Shown piece after piece: positions 1 through 10,697 of a stretch of 64,000 nt of DNA. The notes below the pieces were generated by a model that was not told the DNA's origin, ran no database searches, and worked only from the letters and a program-made list of their open reading frames with translations. Both the position numbers and the translations under genes were made by a program. Where the stretch lies: positions 36,559,916-36,623,915 of the forward strand of contig OZ020612.1 of NCBI GenBank assembly GCA_963971575.1, written 5' to 3'. How positions within the stretch are numbered: position 1 is the first letter of the stretch; each line of letters opens with the position of its first letter. Source of the DNA: Liopterus haemorrhoidalis (lineage: Eukaryota > Arthropoda > Insecta > Coleoptera > Dytiscidae).

Positions 1-326
1 AGTACTCTTCCTGTTAACTATCGGTCTTAAAGTATAACTGCTGTTCTCAGAATTTACTTAATTTTTGTTGTATTTGTGTGTTTTATATGTTTTTATATTT
101 TAGATTGATAGTATTATGAACATAATTCGAATGGAAATGGAGAAACAAAAAACATTTTTTTCTTTCACTTACAAGTTGCGTGGCGTGCATTGTGCGCAAC
201 AGAAATTATGCGCAGTTGCACACTATATAGTGACACATGCGCAGAACAATACAAGACCAAAGCAGTTAGAAATGTAGTTGTATCGCCACATAATGGATGG
301 CGCTGACTAACTATTCTTATTTCTCG
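1..326 (+). repeat. U2-upstream flanking repeat, copy 1
   Basis: No credible gene is seen here. The stretch aligns in order with 14203-14838: the opening block near AGTACTCTTCCTGTTAAC resembles 14203 onward, and the last 90 bases (GTAGTTGT, CGCCACATAAT, ATGGCGCTGA) resemble 14760-14832. Both copies lead into a U2 snRNA 5' piece, so this is either the ancestral upstream region of a U2 repeat unit or a duplicated block. Open frames crossing it are short and look accidental. Confidence 0.65.
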
Positions 327-359
327 GCCTTCTCGGCCTATGGCTAAGATCTAAGTGTA
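327..359 (+). ncRNA. U2: U2 snRNA gene, 5' part (copy 1, split)
   Basis: TCTCGGCCTATGGCTAAGAT followed by CTAAGTGTA matches the conserved 5' end of U2 snRNA. A partial extra copy of TTCTCGGCCT lies just before it, and the native upstream sequence seen at copy 2 (about 14839-14885) is missing, as if removed by a microhomology deletion at TTCTCG. The rest of this U2 gene lies at 4370-4518, so this is a pseudogene half interrupted by a retrotransposon. Confidence 0.85.
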
Positions 360-1199
360 TTTGACAGTCCGTGATTAACAACTTCGCGCGAGGCCCATTG
401 ATCAAACATAGTGTAGTGAATCTGAAACATAGGGATCCTGAATCTGAAACTAAAAACACCAACTCAAGATGCCACACCGAAGACCGTCCAAGCCACCAAC
501 AGCATTGCCACATGAGGACAGAGAGGACGCAGTACCACCATCACTCAACACCGGGAAAAACACAGGTAGGTGCTTACGATCGAGGGTTGTCCCCGATTCT
601 GCAGGCAAAAACCAGCCAACTACATTGCTTGCAGGGTCGGTGGCCGCCCGAGGCCGTCTGAGAAATAAGGAGATTAAGAGGAAAAGTTCACCGGCTGACC
701 ACTTTGATCCGACGACTGTAATATTGCTACCATTCAGGCGTCGGGGGATGTGGCCGGTCGATGCACCCAGTACTCTAACACCAGGGTGAACCCCGTGGCT
801 GGCGTGCCCCAACACAATCCACATACAACTGACATGCCAGCCCGAGGTCACCACGTGCTACCGCTACTCCTCAGCGACACTAGTGATTTATCACACGCCG
901 CTGGGGGTAGCCGAGCGACTCCTTCTCAAGCGCCGAACTGTGTAATACCCCTCAGCCGAGATGCTGCACCAGATGTGTCGGGAGGATATCTTCCCCCACG
1001 ATGGGGCCCACTGCGACTGAAACTGCTTCGGAAGTGAATAGACCGGTGGGAACGTCTGCGGGAGAGGTGGAATCCCCGCGCACTCTTGCAGGAGGCCTAC
1101 AACCAGAAGAATCGGCCACAGAGAATGATGGTGATGACATAGTCCAGAGACGAGCCCCTGCCAGAAGAAACGTTAGGAGATTATCCCTAAATGGCGCAG

Positions 1200-2749
1200 T
1201 GCTGACAACCATATTCCGCCCGCCGTCTTCCGTTGCTTCATTGAGGGCTGCCGGAGCGAGTTCCAGTACCAGGATTGGACTGCGTCCAGGAAGTCGTTGG
1301 AGCGTCACTTGGCCAAGGTACACAATATAATAATTATTAACAGAAATGTTTGTAGATTCTGTGGTCCTAGGCCTCAGACCCAGCGCTCACCGATGTAGCC
1401 TGGCCCACCGAGACGCTACACAACAACAACCCGGCGCCAACGCTGACGTCACCTGCCACCAATGCCATACATGTGGCCTAACTTTCAGGTCTGTGAGAGG
1501 TCTGGAAAACCACAAGCGCTCTCACAGACGGAAAGAATTGCGCGCTGAAAGGCTCAGACCGCTGCCTGCACCACGCACACGGCAAGCCGTGCGCAGGCTC
1601 AGGGGCAGCTCCTTCAGCGAGGAGGGTGACTCGGCAGCGACGCAGTCCAGCCAGGAACACGGCAGGGATGGGAGCTCGTCGACCAGCAGCGAGGACAGCC
1701 ATCGCAGATCCACCAGCCAGCCCGGCCGGAGAGGTTCCATGGCAGTCCGACTCCATGACCTTCCGACGACCAATGGAGAGGAAGATGCGGGCGACGACCA
1801 GAGGGTAGGCGAGCCACCAACATCCCCGGGTGGGGACAACCACCAACCCTCCCCTAACTCGTCCAACGAGAGCCCCTCCATGATTCCTAGAAACAGAGCA
1901 AACACACGAGCGACGAACTAAGGCCAGCCGACCGATCCACCGGAATGGAGTAAACAACCCTCCATAAGCTCGCCCGACGTGAGCAGCCCAACTAACGACC
2001 CAAGGGATGATGCTACGGTGGCGCCCACACAACACACCAATAGCGCACAGCAGCAGAACCCACTGGATAAGTTTACGGAGGCTCTGAGTGAGCTGTTGAA
2101 CCGGCCGGCAGATGACGCGTGGGCCTGGCCCGATGTTTGTAATGTTATACAGGAAATCATGAAGGAGACAGCGAGGATAGTCAAGCTGAGACCTCCGCGT
2201 ACTGGGAATAATCACCCTACTCAGCAACCTAACACTAATGATGCCCAGTACATACAGAAGATGTACAGACATAACCGCTGGCGGGCAGTCAGGCTGCTAA
2301 AAGGTGATCAAAGCCCCAGATGTGAGGTTGGTACAGATGCGGTAAATAACAATTTCTCTGAGACGTGGAGTGACCGACAACACCAACCGTGTCTGTACCA
2401 AAGGGATGTCCATCCTGAACGCCCTCGGCTTGGACTAGACGAGCTGTCAGTTCAAGAGGTCGCCGCAAGACTGCGACGGGCAGAGAACACCGCTCCAGGT
2501 CCCGACCGCACTACCTACGCAATGTGGTGGCGTGCAGATCCAGAAGGTCAGATCCTGACTGCGGTGTACAACCTATGTCTGAGGTTTAGACGAATACCGC
2601 ATGAGTGGAAAAACTCAAGAACAATCTTGATCCACAAAAAGGGTGACCGCCAATTACTGACCAACTGGAGACCTATCTCTTTATCTAACACCATTTACAA
2701 GCTCTACGCTGGGTGCATAGCGGCCAGGCTCACAGCCTGGATCCTGTAA
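1200..2749 (+). pseudogene. U2-targeted element ORF, N-terminal zinc fingers and first RT blocks (copy 1)
   Basis: Frame 1234-1323 encodes a C2H2 finger (C-x4-C, then H-x4-H ending at the CAC at 1321). A second finger starts as CRFC near 1357 and then shifts frame. A third finger, CHTC to HKRSH, lies at 1463-1525. From 1346 the frame stays open to 2749 except for a TAA at 1919-1921. It has a proline/serine-rich linker and then the RT start, with TAPGPD near 2490, ILIHKKGD near 2625 and NWRPISL near 2664. The TAA at 2747 is CAA in copy 2. Fingers of this kind bind target DNA in R2-type elements; here they presumably recognise U2, which is inference. Confidence 0.8.
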
Positions 2750-2755
2750 CACCAA

Positions 2756-4099
2756 GTGTTGCACCCAGCGCAAAAGGGCTTTTTGCCGCATGATTGCAAA
2801 TGGGCGTTGGACATAGCCAACGCGTTCGGCTCAGTCCCGCACGGCGCAGTCGTCGATGCCGCACGCCACAGCGGAGTAGGTGAGTCTTTTGTTGACATAA
2901 TAACAGACATTCTGGCCAACAATAAGACTCAAGTTCTGACATCGGGAGGGCCGACAGCGGAAATCATGGTGAAACCGGGTGTTAAGCAAGGGTGTCCACT
3001 GAGTGGTCTGCTGTTCTGCAGGAGGCTGCGAACGAGTACGTGTACGGGTCAACACAGGCAGGACTTTGCGGCATACCACTATTAGCAGAGTCATCGAATC
3101 TCGCTCTAATAGACTCAGCATTCAAACTGCTGAGCTCGCGAGATCCGAGAATATGCGACCTTGCGATCCAACACCTGCAAGCTGTGGTCTCGTACCGTAC
3201 TAGAGAAGATCCCTCGGACGAGACAATGGGGAGATACCTGTCGGGAGACGGAGCTCCATTTAGCGGTAGAACCGACGAGTTGCGCACGGTATGGTCCTCC
3301 GCTAGGCTGGCATTTAGACACCTGGATGTCACCTGGTGGTTCGACCAGAACGTCCCTCATCTGCAGTCTGGCACCAACAACATCTCGGCATCACAGCGCG
3401 GTAAGCTTATGGCCATCATAAGAGATACCCGCAACAAAGCCAGACTGCACAGACTCCTGGACCTACGCAGTCAGGGAAAGGCGATGGAGTGTGTTGCCAC
3501 GGATCCCACAAACACACATTTTATCCGTGACGGCGCATTCACTCACTTTGCTGACTGGCGATTTGTTCACCGGGCGCGACTCAATCTTTTACCACTAAAT
3601 GCGAATAACAGACAGGAGGAGGCGGTGCCGCAGATGCGGCTACGTCCTGGAGTCGCTACCACATGTTATGTGCCACTGCATGCGATACTCTGCAGAATAC
3701 AAGAAGAGGCATGACGCCATCCTCGACCGCATACACCAGGCAGCAAGAGCTACTTATTCGGTTCTACTAAGAGACCGAATAGTACCCGGGACGCGTCTTA
3801 GACCTGATCTGGTCATAGCGAAGGGCAGGCGTCTACACATATTGGACGTCACAATGCCCTTCGAGAACAGGCTAGAGGCGTTCCGTGCCGCGCGAGAGGA
3901 GAAGCTGCAGAAGTATCGCCCCCTGATTGACGTTTACAAGAACCAAGGATATACAGAGGTCACTGTGGAGGCCATAATAGTTGGCCCCCTCGGTGCATGG
4001 GATAAAGAGAACGATCCCTTCCTCGCCAAAATCTGCACCCGGTCCTACTTAAGATTAATGAAGAAATTAAGTACGAGTGACGCAATCAGGTGGAGTTAG
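2756..4099 (+). pseudogene. U2-targeted element ORF, rest of RT, CCHC knuckle and RLE (copy 1)
   Basis: LDIANAFGSV and KQGCPLSGLLFC are RT motifs. Right after CTGTTCTGC at about 3019 the sequence jumps to AGGAGGCTGCGAACGAG, removing roughly 540 bp that copy 2 retains, including YADD. A smaller deletion near 2793 removes the bases that follow GFLPHD in copy 2. From 3600 the C-terminal part has a CCHC knuckle (C-x2-C-x8-H-x4-C) and an RLE signature, RPDLVI then LHILDVTMPF, followed by the EKLQKYRPL helix. The frame changes several times. This copy cannot make active enzyme. Confidence 0.85.
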
Positions 4100-4369
4100 A
4101 GACATCTACGTTAAGCATATAACTGGGGTGCGACCCAGAGATGAGGTCGCACGAGATGAGGGTGGCATGAGTTCTGAGGATGAGTAGGACCATCTACACT
4201 ATGTTCTTCTTTCCGTTTTTTTTTTATTGTTTTATTTATTTATGTATTTATATATACAAATGTTTTTTCTTTTTTTCCTTTTTCTATAAAATTACTTCTA
4301 TGTTGGAATTAAGCTAGTTAAAGACACTTATATGTATAATTTATGTACTGTTTTTCAAGACAATAAAAA

Positions 4370-4518
4370 ATCTGTTCTTATCAGCTTAATATCTGATATG
4401 TCCTGCACAGCAGGACCAGTATATTAAACTGATTTTTGGGAAATGACGGAGAGCTAGGGGCTTGCTCCACCTCTGTCACAGGTCGGCCCGGTATTGCAGT
4501 ACCGACGGGAATGGCCCA
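4370..4518 (+). ncRNA. U2: U2 snRNA gene, 3' part (copy 1, split)
   Basis: ATCTGTTCTTATCAGC opens U2 stem-loop IIa. GATTTTTGGG carries the Sm-binding site, and GGTATTGCAGTACCG with GGGAATGGCCCA is the terminal stem-loop IV and 3' end. The 149-bp length plus a 5' half of about 37 bp gives a normal U2 length. A few changes from copy 2 are visible, such as GTACCGACGG instead of GTACCGCCGG. Confidence 0.9.
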
Positions 4519-4770
4519 CTTTTATCATAATTCAAACATAGAATCAATTCATTTTTAAACCAAGTGTATATAAGCAGTTCTCTTTTGTAAAAACAAATTA
4601 ATAGGAAATTTAGTTTTCAATAGTGTATGTTTGAACCTGTATATCAATTGCTATTAAAAAATGTCACTTTTTAAAATTGTCGATCCATTTGACATATGTC
4701 ATAATGAAAAATTATATCTTCATTATAATGATCATAACCACCTTATGAACCTAAAGTAGGTTTTACAGCG
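4519..4770. other. U2 intergenic spacer, AT-rich, no gene
   Basis: The first 50 or so bases (CTTTTATCATAATT, AAACAT, GAATCAA) match the spacer after U2 copy 2 at 17864. The remainder is AT-rich with no recognisable gene and ends at the target duplication of the next transposon. Confidence 0.5.
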
Positions 4771-4773
4771 TAA

Positions 4774-5650
4774 GGCCCCGGGTACGATACGAGCGATGAG
4801 CGGTGAGCGGCGAGCGGCAGAGCGGCAGAGCGACGTCGCTTACGTTTTTGTTTAGATTGAATGCAATGGAATAATGGGATGTTGGGCTACAATAAACAAG
4901 AGCGGTAAGGCGGCGCCGCTTGCCGCTTTTTGATATTCGCTCACCGCCGCTCCTAGACATTAATTTTTACTCGCCGCTCAGCACCAGTTTAGTTGTGTTG
5001 TTTGTTTTTCGTCCAATACAATGGCAGATAACCCCCGTAAATATTCATTAAATCGAAAAGTATATACAATAAAGATTTGATTTCTTGTTATAAATTACAT
5101 AATTTTTTTCTGTTAAGTTAATAATAAGGGAGATATGTGCATTTTAGTTTTACGGTGTCCCCCCATAACTCCCCAAATATTCATCTAAATGTAAAAATAC
5201 ATAAAAATAAAAGATTTATTTTCTTAATTTAGACTATTTTTGGCATACATGATTTTTCTATTAAGTCAATAATAAGAGAAATATATGTACATTTTAGTTT
5301 TACGATATCCCCCCGTAAATATTCTTCTAAATGAAAAAATTCATAGAAATAAAAGATTTATTTTCTAATTATAAACTATTTTCGTCATATTAGTCTAGTG
5401 CGTACACACTAAATACGATTCTAATGATGGCCGAAAACTATTCATTCGAAAATGGTTAAAATATTTTCTCAAATTTTTACTAGTTAATGTGTTGATAGTT
5501 CCTCTATATGTGCCAATAATACTGACAACATGACGGCGACTGATGGAAGTTACCGCGCAACCGTTCTGTATCGTAGCCGGCGTCGCTTGCCGCTCTTCCG
5601 CTCAGCCGCTCTACCGCTTGCCGCTCACCGCTTTTATCGTACCCGGGGCC
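4774..5650. mobile_element. PIF/Harbinger-like MITE with 3-bp TAA duplication
   Basis: The ends are inverted (GGCCCCGGGTACGAT at 4774; ATCGTACCCGGGGCC ending at 5650) and flanked by TAA at 4771-4773 and 5651-5653, the TWA duplication typical of PIF/Harbinger. Inside each end is a run of short GC-rich repeats around GAGCGGC that extends the inverted repeat to about 70 bp. There is no transposase, so it is non-autonomous. Confidence 0.8.
5030..5390. repeat. Internal tandem repeat of the 4774-5650 MITE
   Basis: Roughly 145-bp units begin near 5032, 5160 and 5310, each with CCCC, then AAATATTC, AAAGATTT and TTTTAGTTTTACG. The last unit is incomplete. Confidence 0.7.
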
Positions 5651-5699
5651 TAAGGAATATTTTTAATTGACATTTAAAGTCAACACACTTAAAAGTAAC

Positions 5700-6060
5700 C
5701 AAAATAACCAGATCTAGTTTGTTCTTACAAAAGTGAACAGCTTATAAACAATTTAATAAAGAACATAAATTAGGAAGTAAATTACATCAATACATATGGT
5801 TTTTATATATATAATATTAATTTTAATTAATTTTTATAAATATTTTTTGACACTTGAAAATTAACAGATCAAGAAAGAGGACTAATGTGATGCCAAAAGA
5901 CAGCCCAGCTGATTGTGCCCAAAGAAGAAGTTATTGATATAATTTTAAGACCTTCATACATACATATATTTTTAATTTTTATTTACAATAATTATTTAAA
6001 TAAGTAACTTGAGCTCTGAAGATATATTGTTTGTTTTATTGCTTTATTTAAAGACTTTTA
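5700..6060 (-). mobile_element. Element A copy 1, left piece
   Basis: The reverse complement resembles 10260-10400 and 40830-40930 (TAAAGCAATAAAACA, TTGTAAATAAAAATT). The copy is split by the Harbinger-like nest 6061-8740 and resumes at 8741. Its class is discussed under copy 2. Confidence 0.6.
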
Positions 6061-6458
6061 GGCCCAGTATTTCGAACCATAGATAAAATTGACTATCTAT
6101 GGGATAAGTTGTTATCAAGGGAATAAACGATTTTTAGTGTATTTCGAATTATTTATCTATAGAGTAACTAAGTTATCTATAGGATAAGTTATTCACAACG
6201 TGTAGGTACTGATAAATATTATCCATTGGATAAAAATGACAGATTTTGACAGATAGGTGTCAAAAAACATTTTATTAATAAATATATGTACATAATATAA
6301 GCATATATACGTAAAATATATAATATAACAGGTACTACGTACATATTAGACATACCTACACTTTATATACTTATTACATACACCTGTTTCCATTATGTGT
6401 ACTATTTTATTGTGTAATTACCTATAACAAAATAAATTCAAAATAATTTACTAATCTA

Positions 6459-6865
6459 CAGTCTGTTCCAAACGGTTAAGCGGAACTAGATTTTGCAATC
6501 TAGTTACTTTCATCGTTTAAATCGTGCCTTTCGGCCGTTTTGTTTAAGCTTTGTAAATCATACTTACAATAAACATTTTTTGGTTAAGGTTAATATTATT
6601 TTAAAACGTCATTTTCTTTATATTTTGATTTTTTGTGTCATTCTTAATACAAATTTCCCATTTATTTATTTTTTTGTCATTAAAATATCTAAAAAAAATA
6701 TTTAATTTTGACATATGTCATTCGTTTCCATGGTTTCATTGTTGGAATTTTAAATTTTGACATCCCAACGTGAAAAATGAAATAACCCAAGCAAGGTCCC
6801 TTCTCGTGACAACCTAAAAGAACTAAATTCCCATTTAGTTCCGCTTAACCGTTTGGAACAGACTG
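6459..6865. mobile_element. TA-flanked MITE, family CAGTCTGTTCC, copy 1
   Basis: Perfect-looking inverted ends CAGTCTGTTCCAAACGG and CCGTTTGGAACAGACTG, with TA on both sides, suggest a Tc1/mariner-type MITE. Copies in the same family lie at 7360 and 57095; shorter relatives lie at 10051, 12061 and 62813. Confidence 0.8.
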
Positions 6866-7359
6866 TAGTTCGTGTTAGACCAAATCATATGAACCATTGG
6901 GAAAGAATTTATTAATCGATTTCGCTTAGCGAAAAATGCATTTAATAGCCTGCTCCACCAATTAAAAAATAAAAATAAATAAACGGTCGTATTTAATTTT
7001 CAGTGTTTTTGCATTTCTATTCTGTAGGTAGGATGCATTAAACATAATACAATTTTTCCCAGGCCCCTTGTTTATCTTTTAGATTTACAGTGTCAGTAGC
7101 TTTATTTTCTATAACATTTTTACATTTTAACACAAGATTTACAAGTTGCCTTGTTTCGGAAATATTGAAATTTGCGCTTCTTGGGCGTTTATCGCACATT
7201 TTTCTGTACAAAATTTTGACAGTTGTCATTTATTTTGACAGTTATAGCTGTCTCTCTTTAATTCGTGCGATTCGCGTATATGTCTCTCTTTGTTTAACAT
7301 AACGCTACTAATACCAACATAAAAAAAAACATTCGAAAATATTATTATCTATCAGAATA

Positions 7360-8428
7360 CAGTCTGTTCCAAACGGTTAGGCGGAACTAAATGGGAATTT
7401 CGTTCTTTTAGGTTGTCACGAGAAGGGATCTTGCTTGGGTTATTAATACAATGTTCCATTACTCGACGAAAGTAACCGCGGTTGAGGTTTCCCGTTCCGA
7501 AAGTGTACGACATTAATCTTTTCAGGAAAATTGTTAGGTTTCGGAACGCGGTTACTGAAAATTTTGGTTACTTTTTTGTAACCCAACTAACCGTGGAAAT
7601 ATCGCGGTTAGTATGGTTATTTCCTCCCACTACAAACTTCAAATCTAATGTAAACTACAAAAGGCGGGAATTTCAGAACAATTACAATAAGGCGAGAGTT
7701 AAGTGGAGGGAATTAATCGTTTCTTTATAGTGCAAGTAGTAAATTATAATATTATTTTACTATAGTCTGTAATTAAAACAGTAAGAATGAGTGTAAGTAA
7801 CTGATTTTTAGTAATATTGATCGATGTCGTGAAAAATAATATCGGGAAAAATCATATATGTTCTTATAAAATGTACCATTGTAAACAAGTACTAATAAAA
7901 CAAATATTTTTATTAGTAAGTTTGTAAGAGAATATCTATAACCTATAACGTCCATAAAATGACAGTTCAGTTGTCTGTTTTATCAACAGTGTGGTGTAAC
8001 TACCGTTCCGTAACTAAAACGCGTTTTCAGGTAACCACAACTTACCACGACTTTACCGTAACCGCGACCGCGGTAGTTAGGTGTGCAGTTACGGAACATT
8101 GTATAGATTTGTCATGTTGGAATGTCACAATTTAAAATTCCAACAATGAAACCATGGAAACGAATGACATATGTCAAAATTAAATTATTATTTTTTATAT
8201 ATTTTAATGACAGAAAAATTAATAAATGGGAAATTTGTATTAAGAATGACACAAAAAATCAAAATATAAAGAAAATGACAATTTAAAATGATATGAACCT
8301 TAACCAAAAAATGTTTATTGTAAGTATGATTTACAAAGCTTAAACAAAACGGTCGAAAAGCACGATTTAAACGATGAAAGTAACTAGATTGCAAAATCTA
8401 GTTCCGCCTAACCGTTTGAAACAGACTG
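7360..8428. mobile_element. TA-flanked MITE, family CAGTCTGTTCC, copy 2, interrupted
   Basis: The same ends as the 6459 copy but in the opposite internal orientation, with TA at 7358-7359 and 8429-8430. It is split by the insertion 7449-8101. Without that insertion its length would be close to the 407 bp of copy 1. Confidence 0.8.
7449..8101. mobile_element. Nested TA-flanked DNA transposon, 653 bp
   Basis: Ends CAATGTTCC and GGAACATTG are inverted and flanked by TA; the inverted repeat continues less perfectly inward (GTAACCGCGG and related). The reading frame at 7482-7730 matches no family I know. The element is younger than the MITE it sits in. Confidence 0.7.
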
Positions 8429-8479
8429 TAGCTATCTACGAGATAACTAGACTTGGAAATACAGAAACCAATTTATCCT

Positions 8480-8664
8480 ATAATCCGTCTCAATTTGTAA
8501 TACGAGACTAGATCTCGTTACTTTGGTGACTGTTGTGGTGTAAACAGACTTTGGCATATCCGTGTGAACCAATACTATGATAATATTATAAATGTATTGT
8601 CAATATACAACATAAAAAATGAACTTTACCTGTTAGTTACGTATTACAAAATGAGACAGATAAT
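8480..8664. mobile_element. MITE, family TAATCTGTCTCA, copy 1
   Basis: TAATCCGTCTCAATTTGTAA at the left and TTACAAAATGAGACAGATAA at the right form imperfect inverted repeats. A second copy with the same ends lies at 40170-40508. Both contain an AGATCTCG/AGATCAAG-like block and a CTGTTGTGGT stretch. Confidence 0.6.
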
Positions 8665-8740
8665 AGTGACTATCAAGAGAATAATATTATCCTATTGATA
8701 GTTATTCTTATAGATAACAGTAAGGTGGAAATACCGGGCC

Positions 8741-9055
8741 TTAGCCAAATCTCTCTTTTTATATATATTACATAATTTTTAAAATGAATATTTTTTTAAC
8801 TTTTTCAAATTCCCTTTAAACTGAATTTATATCGTATAAATAACGTAAGTGTATTATCTACCTTGTTTATTTCAATATCTTATTAACCTTTTTAAAAAAA
8901 AAAAAATCACTTGCTAACTCAGTTACTACGCCCATGCCCTAGTTGTAACTTATTTTAAATTTTCCGCTATGCTGTATTTGTGCAGTGTAAATCGTACTCG
9001 GTTCGCAGCGCTATCTACTTTTTTTTAATTTGAAATAGACCATAGTTTGTTCTTA
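8741..9055 (-). mobile_element. Element A copy 1, right piece
   Basis: The reverse complement matches 9760-10050 and 40530-40830: GTAGATAGCGCTGCGAACC, then GTACGATTTACA, TATAGCGGGAAAT, and CTAGGGCATGGGCGTAG. It continues the left piece at 5700-6060 once the 6061-8740 insertion is removed. Confidence 0.65.
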
Positions 9056-9744
9056 CAAAAGTGAACTGCTTATAATATAATTATTAATGATGTAATGATA
9101 AATTTAATATATATATATATATATTTCGTCTCAAATGTGGTAAAATAACAATTATCACTCACACAAATAATCAAACATTATTAAAACACATTTATGACAT
9201 AAAACAAAGTTCATAATTAAAACAGATATTATAACAGACACGTAGCAATCCCAATGATCCAGACCGATTGCTCAGCTATCACACACCCATATACAAATCA
9301 CATTGTTCTATTATCGCTCTGTTTTTGCTGATCGGTTGATATTGGTTCTGCTAGCACCAAGGCTGCTGCCTTTGCACTTACGTATTCTGATAAAATTATG
9401 ATATTCTCCGACATATATATATATATATATATATATATGGTATTTGGTTCTTGACGAGGATTATATGACATACAACGCAATTTATATATATATATCATAT
9501 CCCTCTTACAATCACTTATATTAAAATTAAAATAAATTAAATTTTTGAATTATTAAATATGAAAATTTCCCTCTTTTGCGTCATTTTTTAAGATTTTTTC
9601 CCTTTTTCTCTCTGGCTCCAAAAATTCCCTGCGGCGAGGGAAATTTACCTCCATCTGGTGCACCACTGGATTTGGCACCACTGTGCAGAAGTGACAACCA
9701 GTGTTGCCAGATTTCGAAGAAGTAAAAATCGTATATGCTGTTCA
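9056..9744. other. AT-rich interval with AT microsatellites, no gene
   Basis: (AT)n runs lie at about 9104-9125, 9411-9438 and 9482-9496. The open frame across 9298-9498 is a product of the AT repeats. Nothing else is recognised. Confidence 0.5.
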
Positions 9745-10050
9745 CTTTTGTAAGGACAATCTATACTCTATTTCAAATTAGAAAAAAGTAGATAGCTCTG
9801 CAAACCGAGTACGATTTACACAGGTCAAATACAGTATAGCGGGAAATTTTAAATAAGTTACAACTAGGGCATGGGCGTAGTAACATTGTTACCAAGTGAT
9901 TTTTTTTAATATAAAAAAAGTAATTGGTTAATAAGATATTGAAATAAACAAGGCAGATAATACACTTACGTTATTTATACGACATAAATTCAGTATAATG
10001 AGAAATATGAAAAAGTTAAAAATATGTTAATTTTAAAAATGATGTATTGA

Positions 10051-10231
10051 AGGCTGTTCCTTTGGTTTAGGCGGAACTAGATTTTCAATTCTAGTTACTT
10101 TTACCGATTGATTGAAGCTTTTGATCATTTTGTTCAGGAAAAGCCAACTTCAATATATAAAAAAATAGCTAATGACAACTTATAAAAATGAAATTTCCGG
10201 TTAGTTCCGCCTAATCGTTTAGAATAGACTG
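10051..10231. mobile_element. Short MITE, family GTTTAGGCGGAACTA
   Basis: GGTTTAGGCGGAACTAG at the left and TAGTTCCGCCTAATCG at the right are inverted. The core ATCATTTTGTTCAGGAAAAG recurs at 12088 and, with changes, at 62887. It is inserted in element A copy 2. Confidence 0.7.
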
Positions 10232-10697
10232 TATATATAAAAAGAAAGATTTGGCTAAAAGAGTCTAAATAAAGCAATAAAACAATAAATATTTATTGTA
10301 AATAAAAATTAAAAATATATGTATATGAAGGTCTAAAAATCTAGTCTTTTAGCCTCACATTAGTCCTCTATCTTGATCTGTTAATTTTCAAGTGTCCAAA
10401 AATATTTATATGTCATATAACCTAAAAAATATATAACTGCGTAAAAACAAATTACATGGAGAATTCTCTCCATAAAATCTACGCCAAAAATATAAATAAT
10501 AGTCCAAATATGTAAATAATAACAAAATATACGAAAAATATAAAATAATATAAATAATATATATTTCCAATAGGTGAAACTAAGCGCCCTGACATCTGGT
10601 TGCAATTTGCGGAAGATACGAAAGTGACATTGTTTTGTTTTGTTCAATGGAGAAATACGTGTTTTTTTGTTGTTTGTATTTTATTTTTGTGAATCGT

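Larger units (their letters stand above)
360..4369 (+). mobile_element. U2 snRNA-targeted RLE non-LTR retrotransposon, copy 1 (Utopia-like)
   Basis: The element lies between the two halves of a U2 snRNA gene, with the 3' junction CAATAAAAAA|TCTGTTCTTA. It encodes N-terminal zinc fingers, reverse transcriptase, a CCHC knuckle and a restriction-like endonuclease, the layout of the R2 superfamily (R2, R4, NeSL, CRE, Hero). Among known U2-targeted LINEs, Utopia carries an RLE while Keno is of the APE type, so I favour Utopia-like. The 5' region to about 1200 is probably leader. After the coding region an AT-rich 3' UTR runs from 4100 and ends near the AATAAA at 4362-4367. The copy is dead: frameshifts in the finger region, nonsense codons at 1919 and 2747, and internal deletions in RT. 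Confidence 0.85.
6061..8740. mobile_element. PIF/Harbinger-like element holding nested MITEs, TTA duplication
   Basis: Ends GGCCCAGTATTTCGAACC and GGTGGAAATACCGGGCC are imperfect inverted repeats flanked by TTA at 6058-6060 and 8741-8743. It has been hit by at least two TA-flanked elements (6459-6865 and 7360-8428), and the second was hit again (7449-8101). No transposase reading frame is visible. Confidence 0.75.

Noticed and set aside
450..854. Minus-strand open frame across the left end of the U2-targeted element
   Set aside because: It mirrors the GC-rich leader and coding strand of the retrotransposon; no motif or family match. The same applies to 1478-2272 on the minus strand.
9298..9498. 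66-codon minus-strand frame
   Set aside because: It is made largely by AT dinucleotide repeats (IYIYIYIY), not a gene.
10381..10647. 88-codon minus-strand frame rich in Phe/Tyr/Ile, looking like a membrane protein
   Set aside because: It lies in AT-rich sequence of element A that is repeated at 42068-42290 without a conserved frame.
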